64,000 nucleotides of DNA from Lates calcarifer (taxonomy: Eukaryota > Chordata > Actinopteri > Centropomidae), in contig NC_066850.1 in NCBI RefSeq assembly GCF_001640805.2, positions 10,016,510 to 10,080,509 on the forward strand. The letters run 5' to 3'. The stretch's first letter is position 1. Each line of letters begins with the position of its first letter. The position numbers were made by a program, and so were the translations under genes. Positions 29,701 through 43,709 of this stretch are shown one piece after another. The notes below the pieces were generated by a model that did no database searches, was not told the origin of the DNA, and saw nothing but the letters and a program-made list of their open reading frames with translations.

Positions 29701-32700
29701 CACTGGTGAGGTGTAGCACCAGGATATTCTTTCCAAATACCAAACATATCTTGATCTCTGCATATTGTCAATGCGTTGTTCCGACATTGTCTCTGTGGGC
29801 TGTTAATATAGCTACGCTGCTTTAGGATAGGAACTGCAGCCGCCTGTCCCATCTGGTCTGGGAAGCCAGCCAGCACAGTCTACTGCCATAGATAGCTCTA
29901 AGATATCTAGGATGTTTAGTGACTACCATACACAAGACAGGGATCTAAATGTTTTCCCCGTCATGGCAGATTTATTGGCTGAAACATTAACGTTTTAAAA
30001 TTTGCCAACCTCATCCGGCTGTGTTTTGGGATGACTAAGATTTTCGGATTATGTCTCCATGTTTTTAGAGGGTAGACTCTGTATCTTATAAATCTGACCT
30101 GAGGTTCCAATGCTGACGCACTTCTAAAAGCCTGAACCCTGGCAGCACCTTGAAAGATTAGTTTAGAGAATCATATCTGCGAAATCCAGCTTTGCTAATT
30201 CTAACGAAAACTATTTTTGTTCCCCCCTCTCTCTCTCTCACTCCCCTCCCTCCTTCATTGTGCAGGCTTTTAATCCAGGCAGGATATGATGTAAATATTA
30301 AGGACTATGATGGCTGGACTCCTCTACATGCAGCTGCACACTGGGGCAAAGAGGAGGCGTGTAGAATATTGGTGGAGAATCTATGTGACATGGACCTCAT
30401 TAATAAAATGGTGAGTAACTTGAACTGGCATGAGTCCCGCCATTTAAGTGCTGTGCAGTCCACATTTTATATGACTTCTATTTTCTTTCTTTCCCTCAGG
30501 GCCAGACGGCTTTTGATGTAGCAGACGAAGATGTTCTGGGATACTTAGAAGAACTACAAAAGAAACAAAATCTGGTGAGTCAGTGTGGCTGTTAATTGTG
30601 TAAGGATTCATATCTGCTGCAAACAACTTCATCAGCAGTTTCACTTGTGGATAAATTTGAATGACCTCTGTAAAATACTGTGAAAGTCCATGATTGAGTG
30701 AAAATGCATGAATACAAGATTAATTATGTGTCCAATGTTGTGTGTGCCTTGCTGTATTTCCCCCAAGTAGAACTGCTGATTTTTTTTTTTTCTTTATTCC
30801 AGCTGATGAGTGAGAAGAAAGATGTTAAGAAATCTCCTTTGATTGAAACGACAACCACCGGGGATAACAACCAATCACTGAAACCACTCAAGAGGTAAAT
30901 AGCGTGATGGTAAAAAATAATCAATGGAAACTGCCTGCGAAACTAGTTTTAGGATTATAAAGCCACCTATAGCCCAGGCGTAACTAATTAAATGTCTTTT
31001 CTGGTTTGAATATTTCATCCTGTGTCCTCAGCTCTCTTGCACTGCACTATACTGATGCTGTAGTTCTCTCCTGATGGTGTTAAATTTGTGTGTTGCAGCA
31101 AAGAAACACTGCTTCTGGAGCCAGAAAAGAGCGCCCCACGCATCGACACCTTAGAACCGGAGAAGGTGGATGACGAAGAGGAGGTGAAGAAGGACGAATC
31201 AAGCTGCTCCAGTGAGGAAGAGGAGGAAGAAGATTCAGAGTCAGAGACTGAAGCAGGTACTGTGTGGTTCTTATTTTAGACTGTGTGGCCGTGTGGTATC
31301 GGTAAATCATGTCCAGAGCCAAAGAATGTACTGGTTGTCAATTAGATTACTCATAGAATTTAATTCAGTCAGCTCTCTTTACCACAACATGTTCGGAAAG
31401 AGGCGAATCGAAGGTGTTTTGTCTATAATTTTAGTGGTCAAACATCACCAGTGACCATTTTTTCTAGAATACATATTTTTCACCACATGTTCTGTTAATT
31501 GTTTTCAGCAGTTTTTATTTGTTGACTCAAAGATCTCTCTCTCTCACTTTTCAACTCCTCCAGACAAGAGCAAGCCTGCAGCATCGGTGAGCAACAGCAC
31601 AACACCCACCCCAACCAGTATCACCGTGTCATCTCCAACCACCCCAACCAACCAGGTGACAACCCCCACTTCACCGGTAAAGAAGGTACGATCTGGTAGT
31701 ATTTGTCATCTTACCCTGGCAGACAGCTACCACAAACAAACAAAAAAATTTCAACACAGTTTGATTGGCTTTAAAAGACCTCAGAAGAAATTAAATGCTA
31801 TACCTGTGTTATAGCATTTAATCATGTCTACTACTCTACCCTCAATGAAGCCAATGCAACTTTGCTCCACAGAGACACGTCAGTGCCTCATTGTGTACAA
31901 AAATCAATAAAATTCACCATCTATTTAGGTTTTTCTCCTCTTTTAACACAAACCTAATTTCACAGCCGGCTGAAGATACCGGGGGTTTACATAAATGAGT
32001 TTGCAGTTCATACTCCAGGCCATCAAATAAATAGATGTCTCTGGTTGTGATTTGCTCTTCACGTTGCAGTACAGCGAGCACACAAAGCTAACAAATGTCA
32101 CAGAGGGCCTCTGAGAAAGAGAGTTACGACTAGTTGTTGCTGGCGTTTAGCAAACATGGCAACAAGCTGCTCAGGTGGGATGATTTGTGCCCAGTTCTGG
32201 ATGATGTTAGCAGTTTACTATAAGACTGTTAGGACACCAGTGGGCTTGAGTGTATTGAGTAGTAGATGGGGTTGTTTGGGAACAAAACAAGGGCTGGTAG
32301 TGTTTTTCCTCTTTTGAGTCTGCCGCCCTCTGCTGGCAAAATCAGGTGCAGCATTTAACCAAAGATTTCTAAAAGGCTTCTTCCTTTAGTCCTTGGGCTG
32401 AAACAAAACATTTAAAGTGACATCGTGTTTAGCTGTTAGAGAGGTATTTTTTGGCGTTTATGTGGCCACAGATGAAATAGGATACATTTAGAACTACAGA
32501 TTAAAGCCCTATATTTAAGCCGTGATGCATATTATGTTTAGTCAGTGATATTAGATACCACCTACAGACTGCATTATCATTTCACACTCCTGAATGCAGC
32601 TTAAATAGGAGGGTAAATTCTACATTTTTTTTAAATTGGCACCCTTTACTCAGATGCCACCCATCCAAGACTTTTGTGAGCGTTTCTTTTTTTTCTGCTT

Positions 32701-35700
32701 CTTTTCTTGCGATGATCTTCTTGTTCCAGTCCTTCTTTGAAGCCTAGTGCTCACACATCACAATGTCTTCTGTCTAACAAGAGTGAGCAAAACATTAACA
32801 ATGTCCACTACCAGATGTTTGTTGGATCTTACACTTATTCCAACTGAGAACAATAATGGTAGTTCCCCCTCCCCCCTACCCCCTGGTTTGGCAGTAAGCA
32901 TTGTGTGGTGTGACTAGGTCTTTAAAAATCTGTCCTTGCCATAAAGTGTGTTTCTTTTGCTGCTGCTTCTGTCTTATTCTGGCTTTTTCTCTGTCTCAAC
33001 CTCTCTGTCCTCCTCCTTGCCCCCCCCCCATCCTCCCTCCCTCTCTGTGTCTTTCTCATCCCGGGCTCTTGTCTTGGTTGGCTTTAGTTTGAATATATTA
33101 CTCCCCTCATGCCTGTGGCGGAGCCAGGCTGTCCTGCATTGTGGCGTCAAGGCTTGCGCAAAACTGGCATTTCTCTAGTGCCCAAAAAACCTATGGTGAG
33201 GCATTGGTGTGCACCAGAGTTGTTCTCTCATCCTACATGCACCTGTGCACTGACAAAGTACTTAACACCTCCCTAACCACCCTGGCCTGATCCAGGTTAT
33301 GCCGATTGAACCTCCCTATCGCTGACTTTCACTCATCAGCCCTACATGGTGTCGTTTTCACTTGTAATCAACAAATGCACCGTCCTACTCGTGCTTTCAC
33401 CTCATGTCTGTGTGGCATCTGTGTTTTGTGCAGTTGCTTGCTTACTGAAAATGTATTTGTGGCCAAATCTTGTGTGAAAACTGTAAATTTTACCCTAAAA
33501 TCCCAACCAGTTGAAGAAGCCTAAGAGTAATTTTTTATTTATTTTTTTTTTGAGGATAGCATGTACTCAGGAATATCTTTCATATTCAATCAGTGGGTTC
33601 AGTCAGGTACGGGTGTGTATATTTTTATTTAATCTGAATGTGATTTTACCTCTTAACTGGCATGTCCTTCCTGGTCTCCTTATTAAAACCTCAAATTTGC
33701 AGCCCCTAGAGATTAATCCAAATCATTTTTGGCTACTGTTTTGACCTGATCAACTTTTGTGTTACTCACCAAGATGACTAAAAATTCCATTCTAACATCT
33801 ATTTAGTTTTAAATGGTCATGCTGCCTCCTCCTTCCTTTCAGGTCACTCAGCCTGCTGGAAAGGTCTCGACTAAAGTGGAGGAGGAGAGGAAGGATGAGT
33901 CTCCGGCGTCGTGGCGTCTGGGTTTGAGGAAGACAGGCAGCTACGGGGCGCTAGCAGAGATCACGGCCACCAAGGAGGCTCAGAGAGAGAAGGACACGAC
34001 TGGGGTGATGCGCTCAGCCTCAAGTCCTCGTCTCTCCTCTTCCCTGGACAACAAAGACAAAGAGAAGGTTGACAGTCACATACAGTTTTTTTCCTTTCAT
34101 TGTGGTATATGCCTTTGATAACTGGGTCACCAGGATGCTCAGACACACACTCACACAGTCACAGATCAAGCTGAAACACTAAAATGCCAACTCCGATGGT
34201 TTTCGCATTATATGAAGTTGAAAATTCATGCTGGGATATTTGACATCTCTTCCAAAATTAGTCACTAACATGGATCCTGTTTGTTCTTCTGCCTACAGGA
34301 AAAAGACAAAGGAACCCGACTTGCCTATGTGGCCCCCACCATCCCCAGGAGACTGGCCAGTACTTCAGACATTGATGAGAAGGAAAACAGGTGAAGTCCT
34401 GGAGCCTAGTGGCTCCGTGCAAACATGCATTGGCATGAGCAGCTCCTGCTGCCCACTGCTGTGTATTGCAGGAAAAAGGCCTCAATGCTCTGCATGGTGT
34501 GTGTAGCCCTAAGCACCTGCTTTTGGTTATGTTATGTTGTGCAGCGATGAATTTAGTAACAGTTGAACAATTCAGTAGAAAGGGCAGATTTTATTAATGG
34601 TAGAATTGGGTGTAATAAGGAAAGGTACATATCCAGCATATATGTCAGTATTTGTTTCTGGAAGCCTGGGGTACGATTTTAGCTTTGGTTCCCCAGGGAC
34701 TCTACCGCTCTGATACGTAGTGGCTCCTACACCCGGCGACGCTGGGATGACGACCTGAAGAACAGTGAAGGAAGCGCATCAACCAACCGAACCCCCAGCT
34801 ACCAGCGCAGGTTAGCCTCAGCTGCGACATAAACCTCTGCCAAACCCTCATCCCTCATCTCGTCATCAGATCTCAGCTCCATCTGATCTGATGTGTTGAT
34901 CCATTATGAGGTTGACTTGCATAGCATTGGAACTAAAACCACCATGTAGACAACAGTCATAGTTGTTAATCAATCAGCTACAGTACATTTTTGCGTGGTT
35001 TATGTCATCAGAGATATGTATGTACATGCTTTCATGCACCGCAGCAGCTACTGTGAAAGCCATGCAAATCAGCCCAACGCCTTTTTCTGTCACTGCCACA
35101 GAGTCTGTTGCATGACTGTACCTGTCCTGTCAGGTTGCTGTGCCACTGAGTTTAGATGCATTACTCAGGCATTTTAACAAGCCTGCATACCCATCTGACT
35201 CCCAGATAAATCAAAATTCTCAGGGTTGGTTATGGCACAAAACCTTGACATGGACTTATGCTGCATTCAAGTCATATGGGAAGAAGCCTGGATTAAGCCA
35301 CCTAATTAAAGTACCCTGGTTTTCAGGTTACTACCTGGGAACTTGTTTCTTGTATTTCTCCATGTTCCTTAATTTAGATTTTACCATCCATAAATAACAA
35401 TAAAAAAAATCTAACGAGGTGATTGCAGTTAAACTAACCTATCAAAAAAACAGCTGTTTAACTCATCAGCACATCTCAGTTGCTGCTTCCAACTGTCCAG
35501 ACATTTAAGCAGCAAGTCCCATATGACATGAATGCACCGATAGTGTTTCAAAGCTAGTCTTAAATATGTATGTTTCTTATTACTGTATCTGTGTGTGTGC
35601 GCCTCCACCGCTAACATGCCTCTCTCGCCCACCAAACCCCTCCCCCCCGCGCCTGCCAACACACCAGCACGTCCCATACGCTAGCGCTAGGGCGGAGCGG

Positions 35701-38700
35701 CAGCACGCGGGACGTGCCAGCCAAGTCTTCGTCCACCTCCAGCTTGGACCCTAACACCTGTAATACTAAACCCTGGCAGCCACCCGCCTCCCACTACCAG
35801 TCTTACAGCATTTACCGCAGGTACACCAGCCTCACGGGGACGCCACCGTCTCTACACCCACCTGTCCTCTCTCTGTGTGTCTCTGCTCTGCCTGAAGTGC
35901 CCACCATTTGTTCTTGTGTTCATTTAACGAGCAAATGAATATTGGAAGAGATGCTTGTTGTGATATACATCCAGAACTAGACTCTGGATGAAATCTAATT
36001 CAGATCAAGGTAATCAATTTGTCTGAAATCTTTCAGTGAAGATGCCGTTTAAATACTTTCCAGACCACTGCAAAAAACCCAAGTAAGATGAAATATCTAA
36101 AATCAGTTTTCTCTGACAAGATATTTCCTCTTACCAGGTAGTTTTAATGTCAGAACATTCACTTGTTTCAAGCTTTTTTGTCCTTAATTATCGTAATAAG
36201 GTTAGAAGTTGTTACTGAGATGTTATTGCTAGTCCTATTATATCCTAGTAGAAATACCACAATTATAAAGCTGCTGCAAAAACTCAGCTGTCAAAAACAA
36301 GGAACAAGGCAATAAAATGGGTGAAATATTACTTTTAAAAAACAGAATCATCCATTTTTGTTTTAAAGGTGCTCTACCAGCTAGCAGCAGGTGAAACCCA
36401 AAATGCAGTATCTAGACTAACTGAATGAACAATGTAGTAAAGGCTGTGGGACTGGAGGAAAAAGAAATCTGTCTCCTACCCAGTTTGATGTTTAAAAGCA
36501 TCAGAGCAAACAGAGCACCAGGGGATGTGAAGTTTTGAAATGTTTTATCATATAGTGTCTACAGTTAATTATTGTAGAATTAGGCTTTGTTGAAAGATAA
36601 TGAATTTCATTAAACAAAAAATGTTAGAATATTGATACATCATGCAAAAAGACTGCTTAAATATTTTAACTCATGACATTAAATACTAGTTATCTCCAAT
36701 AATAATAATAATAATAATAATAATAATCAAAGCATCTAATAAAATGATTGCGATCAACATTGTAGTCATTTACACATCCCTGTTTGTATCCCACTCGGCC
36801 TCACTGGTGACTCTTTGACCTTACAGCGGCTCTTTCGGCAGAAGACACGAGGACCTGGGTTCCTCGACTACATCTTCCTCCACGACCACGACCACCTCCT
36901 CATCTGTTACCTCGCCCACAGGCCATCGCGGCCTGCTCTCCAGCCTGGGCTCCTCTTCCACACGCACTGGCTCCACCAGTCTCACCAGCAGGTACATGAA
37001 CAGTACTGCAGAGACTCTGCAACCAGTGCAGAAAACTAGATACGTATCTGTCAGGCTAAGAGGGTTTTGATATAAAATGTTGGTGTGTAAATAGGTACTG
37101 GTCAGAGGAGAGTGCAGAGAGGGAGAAGGAGAAGGAGTCTGCTGCGGTCATCCCCACTATAAACACTGGCTCTACTACGACCACCACATCTACCACTACC
37201 ACCACCGCCATATCTACCACTACCACCACCACTGGCACTGTCACTGGCTCTGAAAGACGCAGGTAACACACACATTTACCCATACACTGATGTTCTTAAA
37301 TGTGAATAAATAGAATCATTTATAAGTGACGTGATAATGAATTCACACTGTAATATTAAGCTGGCACAAGAGATGAATCTCATCTGAATCAGCATTAAAT
37401 TACTGTTTTTGTTTGCTGATGCTGGCCTGTTATTAAACATGTGAAATAGTTAGCTTATTGTTATTAGCCTTAGAATGATGATTTGTTTGATTACATAGAA
37501 TTTGTCGTTCAGATTTTGTTTAGTTCAGTCTGTTTATTGTTCTTATTTTGGTTTCATTAGAGGCTTTTTGTGTCCCATGATATTTTTTTCATCCTGACAC
37601 ATTCTTTATTCATTGTATTTGTTTATTATGTTTGTTTACATGTATTCAGGGAATTTTTAAGTTTAGACAACTCGGATATTATAAGCAGTTTCAAGAAATA
37701 TTGGCCTTAAAAGCCTCCACCAGTCAAACAGTAATCCGGATGCATTTCCTCTGTTTGAGAACAGGGTGTGTGTGTGTGATCTGTTTGTACACACAGTGTG
37801 CAGAGGGAAGAGAGAGTTTGTCTGTGTCTGTCTGGAAGAGAGAGGGAGCGTGCGAGAGTGTGTCGCTGAGAGCACGTGTTTGAGTGGAAGGGGGGTGGGG
37901 GGGTCGAGTGCACGTCTTCCTGTTGCGGTGCTGAAATAAGCCACCTGTCGTGGTGGGAGTAGGGAGCAGGGCCGTTTCAGAGCCTGGACTGCTCCAGCGA
38001 CTTGTCCTTATAAGGAAGGTGGGCAGAAGCTGCACATTTTCCTCAACGCCAAGGCTCCGCTCCTCACTGAATAAGTGCATAATTCTGTGTGGCCAACAGA
38101 GGCGTGTTCAGACTAAGAATAGTTTTATTTCCCAAATGGTGTTCCCAGAAGGTTAAACATGGATATTTGAATCCTGTTTTACCACATTAACTTAAAGTAG
38201 GTTGTTTTGAATGCTTTATCTTTATCTAACTCCATGTTTTGACATAGATAGCTGCATCACATTCACACCATTCCACTGATTACAGCAGTCTGTCAGTTCT
38301 GGCTACTGACCAGTTCTATTGGTGGTGCTGTACGATAAATAACCCTGCTCTGCAGCATTTATTGAGCAAGGGAAGAGCGTTATTTCCTTACTTCCCTTGC
38401 TGGACTGTAAATTAGAGCAGTCATCTCTCTGATCACAAGCCACCTCGTGTCATACTGCCACACAATGATGACAATTACCAGACATGTTTATAAAAGGAAT
38501 CTGTACCTTGACAGTTTCCCTATTCTAAGAGTCGTTTAAAGAGAATATTTGCTCTCACTGCCACTGATTAACTTTGTGTGTTTTTTGTGTGTGTGTCTTT
38601 GTGTGTTTCAGGTCATACCTGACACCAGTGCGAGATGAGGAGTCCGAGTCCCAGAGGAAAGCTCGCTCCAGACAGGCCCGACAGTCGAGGAGGTCCACTC

Positions 38701-41700
38701 AGGTTAGTTTTCCTGTGTCATCTTTGATAATTTATCTTATCATCTTAATTTATCTCCTCACTTTTTCACAACGAAATCAGCAAATAAAATGACAAAATGT
38801 TAACATTGAGCCTCAGTGCACTTGGCTTGGATTCTGATTTTACAGCCACCAAATTGTGGCTGTAAAATAAGAGGAAATCATCCAAGCAACAAATTGAAAA
38901 TCTAGAGGTTTAATATTCCTCTCATCTTCCAGGGCGTGACTCTGACTGACCTGCAAGAGGCTGAGAAAACAATCGGCAGGAGTCGTCCCACAAAGACCCG
39001 CGAGGAGGAGAAGGAGGAGAAAGAGAAGCAGGACAAGGAGAAGCAGGAGGAGAAGAGGGAGACGGAGACCAAGGAGGACGATTACCGATCGAAGTACCGC
39101 AGCTTCGAAGAGGTACGTTAAACTTTCCCAAGACAGGTCACTGTAACTTCACAGCAATTCACATCTTGAGTATTTGACTCTGCTGTCGCTCTTACCTGCC
39201 TTATTCCTCCGGTCCTCTCTCCCCTCCAGCGTTACAGACCTTCCTCTTCCTCCTCCACCTCTGCCATTTCCACAATCAGCACTGCCTCCACCCCATCCTA
39301 CTCTAGCACCACATTGTCCTCCAGTTCCAGCTCCCTCAACAGGCCTAACAGTCTGACGGGGATCACCTCCTCCTATAGCCGTTCCTCCAGAGATACGGAA
39401 AAAGGTCAGTAACTAGTGCCAGTCAAATCTAAAAACAAGGTGCAGTGAGAAATGCCTTGTAACTGTTTAGTTGCTCCATCTGTAGTGGGGCTACAACCTA
39501 ATTAAGTCAACTGTAATGAAACTTTATCAAAGACAGTGACAAAGACAAGTTTCCTGTGGCTTTTTCAAACCTTCTGCTGTAACAACAGCAATCCATTTTA
39601 CTGAGTCATCATGTAACTCCTTCACTACATTTTTAGAATAAACTCATAACTAATATATATAACTAATATAAAGCCCTAAAGGCACAGAGTGTGGCCGCAT
39701 GACTGCTGAATTCCACCTGATGCTGGGATCTGTCACCACAGGTTCCACATTCACATGGGCATACTGCCACATGCCGATTAAAAGCATTGAGACAGAAAGG
39801 GATTGTGTTGCCTTTTAAATTAAGTATCTCTTCTCTTAATGAATAAACCCATGAAACATCCCTGGGAAAATAAGCAGCAGCTTTAGTCTGGTCAACTGAA
39901 GGAAACACTAACTGCTTTGTTCTCCCGCGACCAAAGCCCTTTTTTTCCTTTCTCTAAACTCCAGCCAAGTCCACTTGTTGACCTGATTGTGCTTTGTGCA
40001 GTCAAACCATTCCCTTGGTTAACCTGGACCTTGAATTCTTATTGGGATTTATGTGCATGTGCATTGTCAAAATAATAAGGGTTGAATTGTTCTTCAATTA
40101 AATACAGGACAGAGGTCAAAGGCAGATCATTTATATAAGACTGCTGACAGGCCAAAAAGCTGTCATTCCATTTCCTCCGTAGGTCTTTTTTTTTTTGGTG
40201 TTTTTACTTCATATCATTTTGTTGATGTTATGGAATTATCACACTGCAATTTACCTGTCATCATTCTCGTCGATGCACAGAAGCGGACAAAAAGGAGGAG
40301 GAGAAGGAGGGTGAGGACAAGTCTCAGCCTCGCTCCATACGGGATCGCAGGCGGCCCCGCGAGAAGAGACGCTCCACTGGGGTCTCCTTCTGGACCCAAG
40401 ATGTAAGAGACTCGCACACGATGAGAAAAGTTCAGGAACCTAAGTATTCACTGCACTCCTCATGAGGTGCAGCAGTTCGTAACACTTACACAACCCTGAC
40501 TGTTCCCTCTTTGATCATTTGGATAGCAAGAGCTGAAAACTGTCTGTAACCCTCCTCTCACACTCTCTCTCTTTTTTAAAATTCCAGGGTGATGAAAATG
40601 ACCCTGACCAGCAGTCCGACTCAGAGGAGGGCAGCACCAAGGGAGAGCCACAGGTAAGCCAACACACACCCAGACAGGGCAAAAAAGGAGATAAAACTGA
40701 CTTAAGTAGGAGCCCTCCAGCCCAACCGTCAAATCAAACTAGTCATATTACTTCTCTTGTATGCCGCGACTTCTATTTGAATTTTGGCCTTTTGCATGTA
40801 TTCTCTATTCTGGTCCTTCCTCATGTCTCCTTTCATGTAGTCCAGCCCGGGCAGGTCCACTAGTCTCTGATATCCACCGCTCTGCCCCTGTACAGCTACG
40901 ATTTCCTCCCCTCCCACATATCTTTCCCTCTCACTGTCTGCGGCCTTTCGAATTTTTATTGTTTCCATCTTCCGGTGATTGTCTGGTTACCACGGCGGCC
41001 TTGCAAACCAAAAGTAGTCACTCCACCATAGATCATTAGGTTTTCAAAACACGCGGACACACAAAGGCGAGGAAGATTGGGTCACTGAGGTCAAAGCACA
41101 CACAGGAATGAGATGGTGGAGAGTATTCTTCACCCAGTGATCGTAGGAAATGGAATAACCTGTCAGTCCAAAGTTAGCAGGTTGATGCACACACCCTAAT
41201 TATTAAAATTAAAAAAATAAACTATGTCGAAACAAATTAAACTCAGTCTTACTGTCCATGGATGGAACAGCATAGATCGGCAGTGTTGTGAAAATATTGC
41301 TGGCTGGGTGAACTTCCTGTTTGAATGGGAGTGTCAGGCAGACAGTATTCAGAGATGAGAAGGACACACACAGCTGCCGGCCATCTCTTACAGTATAAAG
41401 GGTGGAGCTGCAACAGAGCACTAAATAGGAAACAAGCAATTATCTTGCTTGAAGATGTAAAAGCTTACAGGAAAAGCTCTTCCTATCTAGCCCAGCACTC
41501 CCAGTTGAAAAAGTGTTTGCAGGTTCCAAGTAAATAAAAATTATTTTAACCTTCCTGGATGAAATTGTCAAGACTGAAGTTGTAAAGTCATACAAAACGT
41601 TTGGATTGCTTCCTGATTAAAATCGAGTAGAAGACTGTTGGTTTGTGCCTGCGTGATGCATCTCCAGTTGTGCATTAAATAATACCAAGCTGGCTGTTTG

Positions 41701-43654
41701 ATCCGATGAGCTGAACTTCATGTTGATCATTTTCCTGGAATGCTCTCAGGAGTTCTTGACTCAAGATTGTAGCATTGTCGCGCCCCCGCCCTCTGTCTGC
41801 CTCAGGAAGCTGACTGTAATTTCAAAATAGCTGGAAGCCCGACCCTCCAACCTGACCTCCCTATCTGATGTCTGGCCCCATTCTCAGGGCGGCTGCTGTG
41901 GCACCGCACAAGCACGCCAGGGCCCGGAGACCCAGCCGTCCTCGAAGCATGGCAGCTGTTTAGTTATCAGTGTGTGTGTGTGTGTGTATTTGCATGCAGG
42001 GCAGTTTGTAGGAGGTTTACTGTGTGGGAGGGAAGGTCAGGTCCTGATACATGCAGAGGAGGCTTTAGCTGATGTGTAAGCAGTCCTCCAGTGTACACTG
42101 ACTGACAAAATGCATTTTACTGCTTTCTAACTATGGATGTTAACATTCACTGTGGCTTTTTGTTTCCTTACAGAGTGACAGATTGTCCAGGTATGTTTCA
42201 CCTCCATCATCTCTTATATGTTTCTGTGTTGCTGAAACATTTGGTTAAAAATAAATGACTGTTGTTCCTGTTGCAGGAATGAGAGCACTTCATCTTTAGA
42301 TCGCAACGACACTCTTTTTAGCCGTAGCTATGAGAGTCGAAGGCCATACTCAAGCCGACTGGATAGAGACGACACCACTGACTATAAAAAGGTATTTATT
42401 TAGTTTAACTTCTTTTGTACAGCATTAATTATGATTGTTACACTTGTTGACTGACCTGTTTGTTTCTCATTTTAGCTCTACGAGCAGATCTTAGCTGAGA
42501 ACGAGAAGTTGAAGGCCCAGTTACGTGACACAGACTTGGAGCTGGCAGACTTGAAGCTACAACTAGAGAAGGCCACACAGGTCAGCTGAACCTCCCACTG
42601 CTTCAGCTAATGAGTAAAAATCTCGACAACATAACAAATCTAATGTGTGCCGTTGTCTTCTCATTGCAGAGGCAGGAACGCTATGCTGATCGATCACAGC
42701 TTGAGATGGAGAAAAGGGTAATGACGGAACTATTTTAATAACCCAGCTCTATTACAGATGTCCTTCTTTGTTTATTAACACCATGAACTTTACATAACCT
42801 CTGTCTCTCTCAAGTTTGTCTTAAACTAAATGTAGAAATGAGAAAGTGTGTGTAAATTGATAAAACCGACCTGCTTTAAACATCCCAGTAACACTGCCAA
42901 TGGGTTTATGTCTGAAGGTAACAAGCAGGCCCCAATATCATCTGGGTGGTGGTATGATCTTACCCTGAGTTTCTGTTATCAGTCTCCTTTCTGCTGCTGG
43001 CTGTTGTCTCACACGTGCCCTTGTAGTCCGGGGAGGGGGAAGGGGTCAAAGGGACCTCTCTTCCTCCCTCGCCACCCAGAACACTGCCACCTTCTCTTTC
43101 ACCTGTGTTTTGAACCTCAGAGGCAGCGTGTGGTCACCACTTCTCAAGACTGCTTCTTTTATTATTATTTTGTGTATGCGTGTGTGAAAGTGTGTTTTAT
43201 GTCAGTTTGTGCAGGAAATAGAACAGTAATAGGTTGTTGAATTGAAAGAACCTGTGCATGTGTGTTTTCATCATCCCCCCACACTCATTTGTTAATAATG
43301 CTGGCGTCTTCAGCTGCAGCTGTGTAGACACAACATCATAACCCCTGGATTTGTGAACTCCCTCCACTATTTTTAAGTCTGTGCTGTAATCCCAGCCACA
43401 TTTGAGTTTATCAACCATGTGTCATTTGTCCTCACAGCCTTGTATAATACAAGAATGTCCTTTTTTGTTTAAAAAAAGACATTCTGACCTCCCTGTCCAT
43501 GAGTCATGTCATTAACTCGCCTTCAAACACAACCTCTAAACATCTACGCCCCTGTTTTTTGACTCATACCTGCCTTTATACATCTTACACATAAATTATG
43601 TATACATCACTGAATATCTCAGTCTGAAGTGGCCGTTGCTTGCAGACGCCTCAC

Positions 43655-43709
<55 letters not shown>

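Larger units (their letters stand above)
35821..36826 (+). other. ppp1r12a: ppp1r12a intron 13
   Basis: 1006 bp with a possible degenerate dispersed element at about 36060-36300 and an AAT microsatellite at 36698-36727. Confidence 0.85.
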
